From positions 24,220,502 through 24,284,501 of the forward strand of contig NC_089591.1 in the NCBI RefSeq assembly GCF_019320115.1: 64,000 nt of DNA. The letters run 5' to 3'. The notes under the pieces are model-generated. The model searched no databases, was not told the DNA's origin, and was given only the letters and a program-made list of their open reading frames with translations. The number at the start of each line of letters is the position of its first letter. Within the stretch, counting starts at the first letter, position 1. The DNA is from Miscanthus floridulus (taxonomy: Eukaryota > Streptophyta > Magnoliopsida > Poales > Poaceae). The translations under genes and the position numbers were made by a program. Below are positions 45,751-57,770 of the stretch, piece after piece.

Positions 45751-46248
45751 CCACCTGGTCGGTGAATTTCCCCCTTAGGGCATCTTAGTAAGTAACGGTG
45801 ACATTGGTGAGCCTAAAGGGTAGAGCCGCAACTCCTAGAGTTTTTCAAGCAGCCTTTGATAGATCTGGATCGGAGGGTGGTCGGTGCTGAACCAAAGTAT
45901 CCAGGGCAGATTAGGTGATGGAGAGGCAATTGATGAGCTTCGGACCGACCCGATCGATGGATTCAATTAGATCATCATTGCTGATCTACCTCCTCTGGTA
46001 ACGAGGAAGCGGGCGGCGAGTCATTGATGCATGCGACCTTAGAAGAGGTTCCAAGATCGGATCTATAGTTGTAGTAGCGGGGGTGGTCGGCGTAAAAACG
46101 ATCTACACTGGCTCGAGGAGTCTCTGACTCTATCAGCGTTGATGACCCATGAGATGGATCCGACTATGAAGATCCAGCCAGGCTGCGAAAGAGACAAAGA
46201 GCCTATGGAAAAAGCCATCTTGTTTGATAAGGAAATAGCACGCACAAC

Positions 46249-46266
46249 CCCTACCTAGCGCACCAA
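46249..46266 (-). other. primer binding site of the Tat element
   Basis: The minus strand reads TTGGTGCGCTAGGTAGGG, one base inside the LTR. It follows the TTGGCGC-type site of grass Tat elements with C-to-T decay; I do not assign the tRNA. Confidence 0.65.
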
Positions 46267-46267
46267 C

Positions 46268-46737
46268 TGTCGATAGAATATCGTCGACAGTCCTAGGGGT
46301 ATCCCACGAAGGTAGATTGATCGGCAGAGGAGCATGAGATCAAGAACAAGAAGGGAACAGAGACACATGAGTTAGATAGGTTTAGGCCCTCATTATGACG
46401 TAATACCCTACTCCTATGGTTTGTTGGTTTGTATTAGATATCGTCTGATATTGTATGTGTTTGGAGGGGGTCCCTGCCCACCTTATATAGTCCAGGGAGC
46501 AGGGTTACAAGTCGGTTAAACCAGAGAGATAACCAGAAAGTAATAACTGATTACAGGAATCTTGAGATCATACATATCCTAATAGATCTCATAGTATCTT
46601 TGGGATATCTTCCAGATGTCTTACGGAAGGCGCCGACTAGAGTCGTGCCTCGCAAGGCTTCGTCTTGTGGGCTGGGCCGGCCCTGAGGGTGCAGCCCATG
46701 TGGTCTGCCATGGGTATCCGGGGTCATACCCCCCACA
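46268..46737 (-). repeat. 5' LTR of the Tat element
   Basis: 470 bp, TGTCGATAG to CCCCCCACA on the plus strand. The promoter-side copy is on the right. Confidence 0.9.
46481..46490 (-). promoter_or_regulatory. TATA box in the Tat 5' LTR
   Basis: The minus strand reads CTATATAAGG; the same box is present in the other LTR. Confidence 0.65.
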
Positions 46738-46742
46738 ATGTG
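46738..46742. repeat. target site duplication ATGTG, right copy
   Basis: Matches 34040-34044. Gag of the Athila-like element resumes on each side. Confidence 0.9.
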
Positions 46743-47040
46743 CCTTCCCACAAAACTGACTTGTATGCACCATGTTGATGAGAGTCGGCTTGAGCTCAAA
46801 TCCATTGTCTCCGACATTGACCACCGGTTCAGTATTGATGTTGGCCATAGTTGGAGTAGAAAATTCATGGAGAGTCTTATCGGCCATGGTTTAAATTTCT
46901 GGTGTTAAGCTTCACCTTATCTGTTTGTCTTCCAACTCTAGAGCTAAAGCTTTCTTGAGTTTAGCCTTAGTCCTTTTAAGTAATGCTTCTAGATCATCAA
47001 CATAGTTTGTCGAAAGATCAAAATCGGTCATACATTACCC
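46743..47040 (-). pseudogene. Athila-like gag, 5' part
   Basis: Minus-strand frame with M-A-D-K-T-L-H-E-F-S (46887) and the F-E-L-K-P-T-L-I-N-M-V block that starts the Athila/Tat gag domain. It is cut by the nested element just after F-C-G-K-A. A TAA lies upstream of the ATG at 46887, so either that ATG starts the protein or the leader is broken. Confidence 0.6.
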
Positions 47041-47157
47041 TACATAAGATACACAAGTAGACAAAACATGGGTAACTCTGCTTGAGCAGAGGTCAATGGT
47101 TATTTCGATCACATCAATAAGTATAAGTTTATCAATACTTCCTTTGCCTAGCTACCT

Positions 47158-47175
47158 TCCTCTGCAACGGCGCTA
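47158..47175 (-). other. primer binding site of the Athila-like element
   Basis: The minus strand reads TAGCGCCGTTGCAGAGGA. Plant Athila elements use TGGCGCCGTTGCCGGGGA, so three bases have changed. Eight bases separate it from the LTR. Confidence 0.7.
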
Positions 47176-47183
47176 GAAATGAT

Positions 47184-48768
47184 TGTTCGTATTTATTAAC
47201 TTGTCACTTGTTTTAAGTAGCCATGTATTATATGACTACATCTCTTAGCATTACTTGTACTAGGTTATCATCCCTAATGACGATGCCAAAGATGCTTGTT
47301 GGTTTTACCTAGCATTACTACAAGAGTGATACTAAGTAGTTCTTATCATTTTATGTGACTAGAAAGAATATATAGATATGAAATGGAAATCTACAAGCGC
47401 ACAGATAATATACCATTGTAGCACTTCACCCGAGAGTATTCTAGGTATCATTATTTATATTTTTACCACAGGGAAGGTCCAGAATGGACATGCATTGATA
47501 ACTTATACTATTGATGGAGAAGTAAACCATAACCAATATTCTACTCATAACAGGGGTAAGTCATAGGATAAGATATATATATGATAAGTATTGATCAATG
47601 ATAATGATAAATCACTCAGAGTACTCCTTTCTATGGCATTAGCATGGCCAGGTAGAATATTAGAGGAATAATTCCTAAGTCATTCTTAATTATAAGTCAA
47701 GGCATACATTGATTAGTGCAATTATACCTAGTAGTCATTGCTAAGATCATCTTCATATCTACGCATAAGGGATATTACTAAGGAAGATTAAGAACAAAGC
47801 TTGTCTTTGGTCGTAACCGCATCCTACTTGTAAGCCTATATTTGCGGAGTGGACTACAAAGGACTCAATGGGAGTATCACATCCGCGATCTATCACATCA
47901 CCCAGAATATAGGGTGTATCCACAGGTAAACAATGTATAAGTAGCATGTTTACACAATATCGACCACTCACCCATGGTACCTTAGAGTGAGCTCTATACG
48001 AACTTATGTATGAACATGATGATAATCCAACTATACTAAGCATATAATCGAAGTAGACCATGAACATTATAACGAAGAACCTAAATAAGATGAATACTAA
48101 TATTGTCATAACAATTGTAGCTAGCATATAAAAGTAATGGAGATACAAAAGAGATGGGGTACAAGGATTATACCAAATCACGCTCTTGACATGATCGGTA
48201 ATCCAAGAGAAGCCTGGTTGCCTCCCTCTAGACCTAGCCGAACTAGCTATGCCCTAGAATTGATGGAGCTCTGAGGATGATTAGGGTTTCTGTCTTCTCA
48301 AATGACTTATTGACTCTAGGGGTGGCAGGGGCTGGTATATATAGGATGAAGCATCCATTGTGAGCCCTTGGATCAAACTGACTTATAGGACAGCGTAGAT
48401 GTAACCTAGGAGGTGGTGGAGAACCGACATTCGAAGGAGGGGCTGACGTGTGGGCCTAGGAGGCCAGGCAGCCTACAGGTGGTGCTTGCTGGCCCCTACT
48501 AGCAGCCACTCAGGCTCCGCCTTGGTGTGGAGTCCTCTCGAGTCTTCTAGAGTCTTCTAGTGTCTGTTTCGCCGTAGGTAAGCGCATTTAATTCTGACAT
48601 GAAGGTCCACCTTGATGGTTTTCTAGATAAACCCCGCAGAAAATATAGATTCACCAAAACTCATGGAATTTATTAGTTTAAATCCCCTAGACCTTCGTTG
48701 GTGATTATATTGATGCCCTTATGCATGTTATATTGATGGTTTATAATGGTTGGTAACTGCCATCAACA
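47184..48768 (-). repeat. 5' LTR of the Athila-like element
   Basis: 1585 bp with TGTT and CAACA ends, partner of 27939-29484. A minus-strand TATATATA box lies at 48335-48346. Confidence 0.9.
48335..48346 (-). promoter_or_regulatory. TATA box in the Athila-like 5' LTR
   Basis: The minus strand reads CCTATATATACC; the partner LTR has it near 29081. Confidence 0.6.
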
Positions 48769-49373
48769 CAATGCCAGCAATGTGCCTGTGTTTTTTTGGT
48801 TGTTCGGTGTTGGAAACCTTTGACTTTGGCCCATGCATTTGAAGCCTTTGGCCCATGTGTTAGAGTAGTTTGGGCAACCAATAAATTTGTGTGGCAATAT
48901 GACTAATAATTTGCAACTAAATGTACTACACTATTGCAACATAAGTTATGAGTAGCAATAGAACATTATGCCATGCAATGAACCATTTTTTATGCAATAT
49001 AGCGTGACTTTTTTGCGATGCAGGCCAATATTAAGGCAGCACAGTTATTCATGGCGATATTGAAAACTACTTGCAATCATTGTTCGAATTGTGGCAATAA
49101 TGACGTGTTATCACAACACAAATTTATTATTAACACAACATAGCTTAATTTGTTGCAATATTTACACGCACTTGCAACCATAGTTTAATCATGTCCATAA
49201 CACCCACCTATCACAACAAAGGTTAGGACTAACACAACCCAATAATTTAGATGCAATAACTGCCACTGTACTGCAACCAATTATAGTCTATAATGCAATA
49301 GCGCCTTCTATTGCGACAAAATTTATGGCATTGCAAATACAAGTGGTTGGATTATGGTAAAAATCTTGTAGTG
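48769..49373 (+). mobile_element. CACTA element 3' end with TTGCAA-type subterminal repeats
   Basis: Positions 48895-49345 hold about twenty TTGCAA/GCAATA/GCAACA words in both orientations. The stretch ends ATCTTGTAGTG at 49373, the reverse complement of CACTACAAGAT, a common grass CACTA terminus. No transposase and no left end were found; the Athila-like element may have removed or displaced the rest. Its terminus differs from the one at 23127, so it is a different family. Confidence 0.6.
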
Positions 49374-50387
49374 TGATAGTTCACCATCATGTATCTACTA
49401 ACTAGTATGCCAACTAGACTAAAGTGGGGATAAGTGTTGATAATGATAAGAGTTATGAATAATGACACACACATAGAAGAATCCCATGGTAAAATAAATG
49501 AGCAGTCTAGCTAAGTTGAGAGGACAACGGTTGAGTTCAAGGTACCTAAATACTTCTCTATTACTTTGGTTCTATTCTAGTTTAGACTAGAGGGTATAAC
49601 TAAATCATGGGTTGATATAGCGATCACACACAATAGCACTTTGGGACATCAGAACACTAGTCATAGAAAGGGATGGGAAAGGGACTAGGAAGCTCCGACT
49701 ATGGTCCTACAAACACCAACTCGAATGTGGTGGACCACAACTATCCATGCGGTTGGGTGCAATCTGAGGTAACCACATAGTCTAGACACCATGTCTATAC
49801 TATCGATTACTACTCTAGTCACGATCTATAACTAGAGTACGCGATGTGAGTGGAGATCCCATGCTAATGTGTAACAACTATACTAACCATACACATGAAA
49901 GACATAGAAGTAAATAGAGAAGACAACTATATTAAAGAAAAGGTCTTACAAAGGTAAGATACAAAGATATACCAGACCTCTGAAGATTTCTCTAGAACCT
50001 GAGCATAGCTCAACTCTCCCTAACTCTCAACTTAACTATTCTACTACATCTTGAGACCTTTGTGGAGATTCCTCTCTTGTGGTGTATCTTGATCTAAATG
50101 AGAGATAACTCTCAATGAATGATGGCCTCCTAGAGGGGGTAGAGGGTGCCTTATCTAGGGGAGATGGAGTAGGGGGCAAGGCATTGCCATGCCATTGATC
50201 TGCTTCAACTCGCTCAATCACCATTGGATAAACCGACTTAAAACCATCTTAAAATTAATGGTGTAGATCTCAGAAACGCATACGAGGCGACAGAGAGCGA
50301 ACAGGGCTCCGGAGTGGGCCGAACTGACCTCCCCACTGGGCTAGCTGGCCTGCAACTTTGGCAGGTGGGCCTCCCCTTCATGTGGTG
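49374..50387. other. unassigned repeat-like stretch, possibly an LTR fragment
   Basis: It contains phrases like those found inside LTRs of the Athila-like element type (AATGATAA, CTAGAACCTGAGC near 49993, then GGGCCGAACTGACCT near 50317), but it has no ends or partner in the window. No gene. Confidence 0.3.
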
Positions 50388-53300
50388 TGTAACACCCTAG
50401 GTGTTTGGCTTCCACATTTGCACTGGCATTTCATAAACATGAGCATCATTCATCCATTCATGAGCTTGGATTGTTGAAACATTGCAACATATTGTTCTAT
50501 TCCATGTGTGTTTGTTTTATGAAATGAATAGTGTGCAACACTCAAGTGCAAAATGTGCAACTCACTCTTGAAACATGTCACATACTTAGTAACATGGTTA
50601 GTTAGTATTATGCAACAAACTCATGAAACATATGAAACATGGCTTTGAAACAAAAGTAACATTTCACTTGTTCTTCTTTGTTTCAATACATGTGATGCTT
50701 GATTTTTGTGTGATCAATGTGTGGTGTGGCTAATTATCCTCTTAAACAACTTAGTTACACTTAGAATGTCATTAGGAACAATGTTCATGTTGACCATATT
50801 GCCTAATTATGTTTCCTAGTAATAGTTTGACTAGTGTTGACCCCTAGGACTCTTTTGTTTGACTGTTTGAAAAGTGCAGCTTAGACTATTTACATGGCTG
50901 TGCACCCTTAAGCAAAGTTGTAGGAACATTTTATAAGGAACAAAAGTTATTTTATGACTATCTCATGAAAATGTGCGGAACATGCTCAAAAATGGCCCAC
51001 AAGTCAGTTTTGAGGTCTAGTTGGAGACTTAGAATTTTTCTAAGTCTTGGGACTGATTTTCAGTTTCATGTGTCGATGTTTGGAGCTCTATATCTCCCAA
51101 ACCAAGCTGAACTAGCTTGATCTCCAATTGTAAAATTTGTAGTCCTCATCTAGATCTCCAACTTTGTCAACTACGCCATGAGCTAGATCATCATGGTTTT
51201 AGAGTTTGAATGCTGTGAAAGTACGCTGTCAGGCCCTGATGTCTTAACTGAATCGAAGCTACAGTACCCGACCGGTTTCAGAGTTTCACCGCCGCGTGGT
51301 GCCAGTGTGTCACTGGCGTCCTCACTGCTTAGGCCACGTTGGGCTGCCGCACGCCAACACAGGCCCCAACATCCACCCGTGATTTCCCCAGCAGTTCCAT
51401 TTCCTGCTCCTCCCTTTGCCCGTAGCAGCCGCAGTAGACCACCGCCGTCGCCATTGGCTCCGCTGAGCTCATGTGAGCTCGCCGCTGCACCACAGCCAAC
51501 ACCATCCCTAACATAGCTCCGCTAGTACCTCATGGACCTCTATGATGTTCTTGCTGAGCCTAGCCAAGCCATAGGTGAGCCGCCTCGCCGCGTGCGACAT
51601 CGCCGGTGTTCCACCGCCGTGGTCCTGTCACCGTGGCCACCCCACCTCTGACCACCGTGTGCCTTGCTTGTGTATGCGTTAGCTCCGCCATAGCATGTAG
51701 TAGCTCGTCGTAGTAGAGGGTCATGCTATCACGGCCAGTGCCAGCGTCTCGCCACCGAGCCGCTCTGACGTGCCACCATCAACGCCACCGTCGTCGTTGG
51801 CCTCCAGCAATAGGCTGAGCTAGGTAGCTTAATAGGTTTGGGGGGACTTGGAGATCATGGTCGTGCTAGTGTCATCGCCGGAGAAGCCGCTACTGGCTGA
51901 GCTAGCGCCGATCCCGCGCCGTGCTCTGTTTCACCGTCGCTGACAAGCGGGCCCCGGTTGTCAGTGACTTAGGGTTAGAAAGATAGTTCAAATATTTCAG
52001 ATTTGAATGCTATTTTTATAAAATTTATATCTCCAGTTTTCTAGATCCAAATTGGGCGGTTCCAATTTTTTGAGGATCTTGGTGAAGTGTAGTATTTAGG
52101 AAAAATATAATATTAGCACTTGTAGTAGAGTTTCTAGAAGAATTAAATTGAAACTTGAAATGTGTTTTAAAATGAATGTAAACTTGTTTAATTCATATCT
52201 TGAGTTCCTTTGCTCCAAAAATTATGAAATTTGGATGGTGAGTTCTTCTTGATGAGTAGAAGCTCTGGTAAAAATTTCAGAGTCAGTGCATGAATAGTTT
52301 TTGAGATATAGATTTGGTGGCATTTGTCCCAGTAGTTTAGGAGTTACAGTCGTTCAAAGTTGAATCATAGTTTGCTTGCTCTCTATCTTGTTTGGACCTG
52401 ATTATGTGGTTCTATAAATTCAACCTGGTAAAGGTTGGAATCATGTCTTGAGGTCTGAAAATGAATTGTAGGCAATTTCATAAGCTTTCCAAATTGTCTT
52501 GTTGCATGTCATTTTGATTTGTAGATCTCCGGTTATGATTAGTTTACCATACCGCTGTATAGTCCTATGTTTTACTGAAATATGAATGTTTGTGTGTATG
52601 CTTTGTTACAATGTTCTTGTTGATTGTTTAGGTGCTAGCCTAACTTGAGAACATGCTTAGGTGCATGTGCTAGGTCCTTAACTGAAGATGAGCAATTGTA
52701 CATTAGGTTGTATAAACTTGGTAAGTTAAAGTGATTTGAATAGAGCTTAATTTAGAATATGCGGACTGCAGTAAGCATGTGCATTCCCCGAGCATCCCTA
52801 ACTTCGTTCATGTGCATCCATGATATTTATCTTGCGCATACATGCAATAGGTGTGTCGAAGGGAGTGACGCTTCTAGAGTTCGAGAGAGCGAGCCAGGAG
52901 GAGGAGCCTGAGGTTCAGGCAACCGATGAAGCAGCCGCCAAGGAGGAGTTGCCCAAGTGCCCTGACCACTGCCCATCCTCTTTCCTGAAAGGCAAGCCCT
53001 GGAGTTTTCTAAGTCTCCTATGTTTTTACAAATATCTTAAGTATCTTTTATTGTTAATGATGCATTAAGTATAGGAATTGGTTGGAACCAATTATTGCAT
53101 TATATATCTATCCTCGTCCAGATATCGCACTTGAATCCTATTTAAGTTTAGGAACGGGTTAAATGCTTAGCCATGCTTAGTGCGGTAGAAGTTGAGTGAT
53201 TTCCTATCACCTGCGAGCTTTAGGATGAGGTGGGTAATGGTTGGCTATATTTGCTATCGTGGAAAAGAACCATGTTAATAATGAATTAAGACCGGGTGGA

Positions 53301-54494
53301 GTCTTGTGCAGGTTTGGACATAGTGACTCCGTCTATGTCATTTAAGGACCGATATGCTATACATCCTCATGTCATGTTGAACGCAGCTTAACACTTAGCT
53401 GGCCGGATAAGTCATTCCGACCGCGAAGCCTAGTAGCTTGTTTTAGGCCAGGAGCATGAGCAGTTGGTCACAATCTGGATGGCAGTAAGGATGTGTAGAG
53501 AACCATTGGCGTAAGCCCAAGGGCGGGTTAAGTCACCGAGCACTCATGGCAGAGTGGTTCTCTGGTTTTGCGGCACTAGTCATACCCGCGACTCCTGAAT
53601 TGTACCAAAGATGACTTGTTTGTGACCCTGACAGGGGAAGTAGGGTTTGTGTTAGGAATACCCCTCCAGCTGGATAGAAATCGATTCGAATCACTGTCTC
53701 TCCTAGATAGTGAGAACTTGACTGAGCAACGACAATGTAGATTCACTTAATTTAACGATATGGTTAAATGGAAAATGATGATGATGTTGCCACAATTTAT
53801 ACCTGCTATGGTTAATAATGTTTGCATCTTAATCAAGTGATTGCTTAGTATAGGTGCTAATATAGATGACAGGTTAATGGCTAAAAGTCACTGTAGCTCA
53901 GGTTAAGAGTTGATCATTATTACTTATGCTTTTTCGCAAAAACAAAGTGTCAGCCAGATCCACTAAATTAAGCTATGCATGATCCTTGGTGTCAATTATT
54001 TTGGTTTCCGATGGGTAAGTCTAGCTGAGTACATTCTCGTACTTAGGGTTTATTCCCTCTTGCTGCAGATGACCTTCTTTATCAGGGCTTCTGTAAGTAC
54101 TATCTCCACCCAGCGGGTGACGAAGACTAGATCATGGGCATGATCTATGTTTATCTTATCTAAATGCTTTTGTGGAATGTGATCAGCAAGCTAGTACTTG
54201 TATTTGAACTCATGTGTGTGAGTTAAACTATTTGCTTCCGCTACTTTACAAGACTTGGTTTGTAATAACTATGACTCTGATGTGTTGTAATCTATCTATG
54301 AATTGTTTGTGAAATGTTGTAACGTGTGATGTGTTATGTTGAATTACTATGATCTTGGTTGTATGCAAGTTGGTTTGAAATCCTTCATGGTTTTAGTTGA
54401 CTACCGGGTTTATATGGGCTCAAGTGCGAGAATTTGATCGTTCCGATGATCATTTTTGTACTTGTGCTCTTATAAATTGGACGGTTCTACGACA
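50388..54494 (+). repeat. 5' LTR of the Tekay-type element
   Basis: Starts TGTAACACCC and ends GGTTCTACGACA. It is colinear with 61125-64000 except for a segment of about 593 bp (63060-63652) that is missing here at 52314. The internal GC-rich stretch near 51290-51960 is shared and non-coding. Confidence 0.9.
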
Positions 54495-54496
54495 GC

Positions 54497-54510
54497 TGGC
54501 ATCAGAGCTA
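54497..54510 (+). other. primer binding site of the Tekay-type element
   Basis: TGGCATCAGAGCTA, one change from the initiator Met-tRNA site, two bases past the LTR. Confidence 0.8.
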
Positions 54511-55295
54511 GATTCAACACTAAACATGTCATACGGGTATTTAAAAACAAAAGCTTTTGTTGCGAAAATGGTTTTTCAAATTATAGTTATATATAAAGGT
54601 TTCAAAATCTAAAATTTTATAGTGTGCTAGTGATCACATCCCTTGTAGCCCACATAAGGACTTTTAGGTGGCTTATATAATTACTAACTTGGGGGAATGT
54701 GATTATTTCTATTTCGTCGTCCATGCAGCGTGCTATTGCATGGGTGCCATTCGCTTGAATGGTAATGTATGGATCAATTGCCTCTACGCCAAGGTAAGTG
54801 TGAGTTGTGAGAGCATGACCATCCAACTATCGGTCTAGGGGAGAGTTAGTTGTGGTTACTGGAATATTTACATGTTGCATACATGCATATATGAAGGTAC
54901 TTAATTGTGGGTATATTTGTCGAGTAGTTTTGGATACCAAAGTATATATATCCGAGGATATATATAGAGAGAGTATGTTAGCTTACTACTTTCATTTTTA
55001 GCATTATATATTGTTGGGTTGGGCTGCAATGAAATTTTCTATAGGTACGCTAACAACGCACCATGTAGATCGATTAGTTACCGCTATTCGAGAGAATGTG
55101 TATATGCCACCGTATATTCCGCTAGAACTTAACTTTTCTTAAGTTTGTGAGGACGTACGGAATGAGCATGCATCATATTCACTCATGTCATTCATATTGC
55201 ATTACTCCCTCACTTATAATTGCTTATCCCAAATATTAAGTTTCATCTCTCAAAAGAATAATCCTCTCATGAGAGTTGCATCCTTTTTGATACAG
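54511..55295 (+). other. untranslated leader of the Tekay-type element
   Basis: No ORF of interest. It ends in CATCCTTTTTGATACAG immediately before ATG at 55296, which looks like a splice acceptor. Confidence 0.5.
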
Positions 55296-56363
55296 ATGGC
55301 CGCGCTCGTGTTTCCTCCTTGTAGCAGCACCTTTTTGGACCAGTTTGGTACACCTACCTTGCTCTAGAGGGTGCTAAGCTCAATTGGGTACCCGGAGGCG
55401 CCCCATTACACGTGGGTGCAGACAGTGCCATTTGGAGATGTGCCATGGTATAATGTGACCTTGGTGGTGCCATAGAACCCCACGAGACCGTTGTGGCAGT
55501 GGGTGGAACACCAAGTCTGATGGGCAAAGCCCATGGGAAGCCACACAAGTTGCTGCCCTTTGATGTGCTTATGGACATAGCACAGAGTTTTGGAGATGAA
55601 TTAGTGGGTGGACCAGCTGCATCCATTCCCCAAGTGGCTCCTACAGATTCTAAGTGGACTCAAGAAGCTGGCCATGCCTTGGTTTGAGGCCATGGTGAAT
55701 GTGTTCAGAGCGACAATGTGGGAATGAGTGCTATGATGGCCATGTTGAAGCTTTATCGTGTCAGGCAGGACACACTCTCTAGAGTATTAGAAGAAGCTGG
55801 CAAGACAATGGCAGCCTAGCGCAAGTTCAGGTTGCGTGCCCGCAAGTACTGCCACAGGGCGGAGGCATGTGGGCAAGCTGAGTTGGAGGTAGATAAGATT
55901 TAGGGCATTGCAAATTATCGCCTGCAACCGTGGGGGCAAGCAGCACATGAGAGAGATGAGCTTCATAACTAGCTTATGAACCTCACCATAGAGAGAGATG
56001 AGGCAGTACAAGAGTTGGACCGTGTGACCCTGTCATAGAGACGCAGCTCTAGAGTTAGCAGAAAAAAGGCATCAGGGATGGATCATAGCTAACCACAATG
56101 CTTTTCAAAGGGAGAATGAGCTCCAAGAGTAGCTAGAGGAGCTTCAGGTTGAATACCATCACCTGAACAACCACCTATTTCCTATTCCTCACCCTCCACC
56201 AGTTTACCCAAATCTTGGATCTCAAGTGATTGAGGCCGATGAAGAAGAAGAGGACATGTAGATAGATGTCAATGTAGCTAAACCTGCAAATGAAGAGGAA
56301 GAGGATGACCCTAAAGAAGTCTAGGGTGTCTCCGATGTGGATAGTGACCACTTCGATGAGTAG
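55296..56363 (+). pseudogene. extra ORF ahead of gag (coiled-coil protein), broken
   Basis: This is not gag, and I do not know what it does. From ATG 55296 the frame has M-A-A-L-V-F-P-P, then H-Y-T-W-V-Q-T-V-P-F-G-D-V-P-W-Y and a D-I-A-Q-S-F-G-D-E-L-V-G-G-P block (in another frame near 55570). A long Arg/Glu/Ala-rich coiled-coil half follows, then an acidic end (E-E-E-E-D). Several TAGs interrupt it, among them H-N-(TAG)-L where Gln is expected (55969-55971). I know this type of protein only as a repeat in panicoid gypsy elements; its role is unknown. It is followed by a gap of 350 bases that could be an intron. Confidence 0.6.
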
Positions 56364-56716
56364 TTTGCTAGCAAGTCTCACTAGTTAAGCTTTTATAGCC
56401 ATTTATGTAATGGACCAAGTACTATGGTGGATGTTGGATGTACCTTTTAATTCGAACTTGGCATGTAATGTACCTTAATCCGCTTCCTTCGGGATGTTTA
56501 TCTTAGATGGTGGATTTTAAAACTTGTCATGTTGGAATGCACTACGAATGGCACTAGTAATCTATTGATGATGTGGTCATTGGAGAATTAATTTATTGCC
56601 TCTATTTTATTGCATGAATTTTACATTCTCTCTAGTAAATTCAGTATGGCGTAATTATATTGTTCCTCTCCAATGTGCTGACATCACCAATAATTGCTAG
56701 TTGCGCATTGTTGCAG

Positions 56717-57770
56717 ATGCCTCATACTCATTCCACTGGTGCGGCTAGTGATGATGATGATCTCCCATCGCCACCACCACCCACACCAGTGGAATTGATG
56801 GCAATTCTTGTTGAAAGACAGCGCACTATGGCTGAGGCTCTTCGCACGATTGCAAATCATGATGGCCATGGTGCACTGCCAAGGACCTGAACTAAATTAG
56901 TATAGTGATTTCAATGATTTCCTTAACACTAAACCACCGATCTTCAAGGAGGCTGAAGAGCCCCTCCAAGCTGATGAGTGGTTGAACACTCTCGAGCCAA
57001 AATTCCATCTACTTCGCTTGACTGAGGTGCTGAAGACAAAGTATGCATCTCACCAACTACATGGGCCAGCTGGTATTTGGTGGAGTCATTATCGGTCCAC
57101 TATGCCCGCTGACGCCCAAATCACTTGGGATCAATTCAAGTCTGCTTTCAGGGGAAATTATATTCCTTCTAGTCTCATGGCAATCAAGCACACTGAATTT
57201 ATGAAGCTAATACAAGGAACACGAGCTTGAATGAATACCTACAGGCTTTCAATAACCTTACAAGGTATGCTATTGAGTTTGTTGACACTGATGCTAAGAA
57301 GATCACTAGTTTTAAGTGGGGACTTAGCCCCAAATTGATGAAGACTATGGGAAATTGTAAGTGTGCTATCTTTAATGAGTTTGTTAGTGATGCTTTATCT
57401 CAAGAAAACAATAATGCTATATATGCTGCTTCAAAGAATCGCAAGAGAGCCTATGAGGCGGGTGCCTCATAGTCCAAAGCTCATGTCACACCTAAGGCTC
57501 CATTCCGTCCTCCGACATCAGCTATTAAGTTCCACCCACCGCTAAAGAAGAATCCACACAAGACTGGATTTCACAAGGCTTTTATAGTTGCTCTTCCAAA
57601 GGGCACTACTAGTCAAAGCAGCTCCAATGTTCCTCCAAGCAACATGTCATGCTAGAACTGCAACAAGCCAGATCACTAGGCAAAGAAGTTTCCTTATCCC
57701 AAGAGGACTAACAACCAAGGTGGCCAGCAGGGGCAGGTGAACTACACTAATATTGCTGATATTCCTTTAG
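56717..57770 (+). pseudogene. Tekay gag
   Basis: ATG 56717 follows TTGTTGCAG, again an acceptor-like site. A short acidic/Pro-rich start (D-D-D-D-L-P-S-P-P-P) precedes the Retrotrans_gag domain, which lies across frames: 56982-57230 (A-D-A-Q-I-T-W-D-Q-F-K-S-A-F) and 57227-57472 (L-N-E-Y-L-Q-A-F-N-N-L-T-R-Y-A). A basic, Pro-rich linker leads to a zinc knuckle at 57650-57691 whose spacing is C-x2-C-x4-H-x4-F. Two TAGs in it (57653, 57677) replace expected Trp codons and the last Cys has become Phe. Confidence 0.75.

Larger units (their letters stand above)
34045..46737 (-). mobile_element. Tat-lineage Ty3/gypsy retrotransposon with antisense gene, 12.7 kb
   Basis: LTRs of about 470 bp (34045-34518 and 46268-46737), perfect ATGTG duplications and a PBS beside the right LTR define a complete element reading leftwards, inserted into the gag of the Athila-like element. 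Minus-strand order is gag, protease, RT, RNase H, archaeal-type RNase H, integrase. The second RNase H marks the Tat lineage. Between pol and the 3' LTR lies a plus-strand, intron-containing gene (35559-38995). Counting by eye, the LTRs differ at about 37 of 470 positions (92% identity). Confidence 0.9.
27939..48768 (-). mobile_element. Athila-like non-autonomous gypsy element, split by a nested element
   Basis: LTRs at 27939-29484 and 47184-48768 share TGTTG...CAACA ends (the left copy begins TA). The PBS (47158-47175, minus) lies inside the right LTR and a purine tract (about 29485-29498, minus) inside the left, so it reads leftwards. Internal parts: gag (47040 to 33029, interrupted), two protease-like modules (32954-31782), then about 2.2 kb without recognisable genes. 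No RT or integrase was seen. Without the nested element (34045-46737 plus 5 bp) it is about 8.1 kb. A clear target duplication was not found: GCAAG lies on the left and CAATG on the right. Confidence 0.85.

Noticed and set aside
27934..48773. Target duplication for the Athila-like element
   Set aside because: The five bases on each side (GCAAG and CAATG) do not match, so I do not claim one.
51193..51516. GC-rich 107-codon ORF (Pro/Ser/Arg-rich)
   Set aside because: It lies within the Tekay 5' LTR, and the equivalent place in the 3' LTR (about 61930-62250) does not keep the frame.
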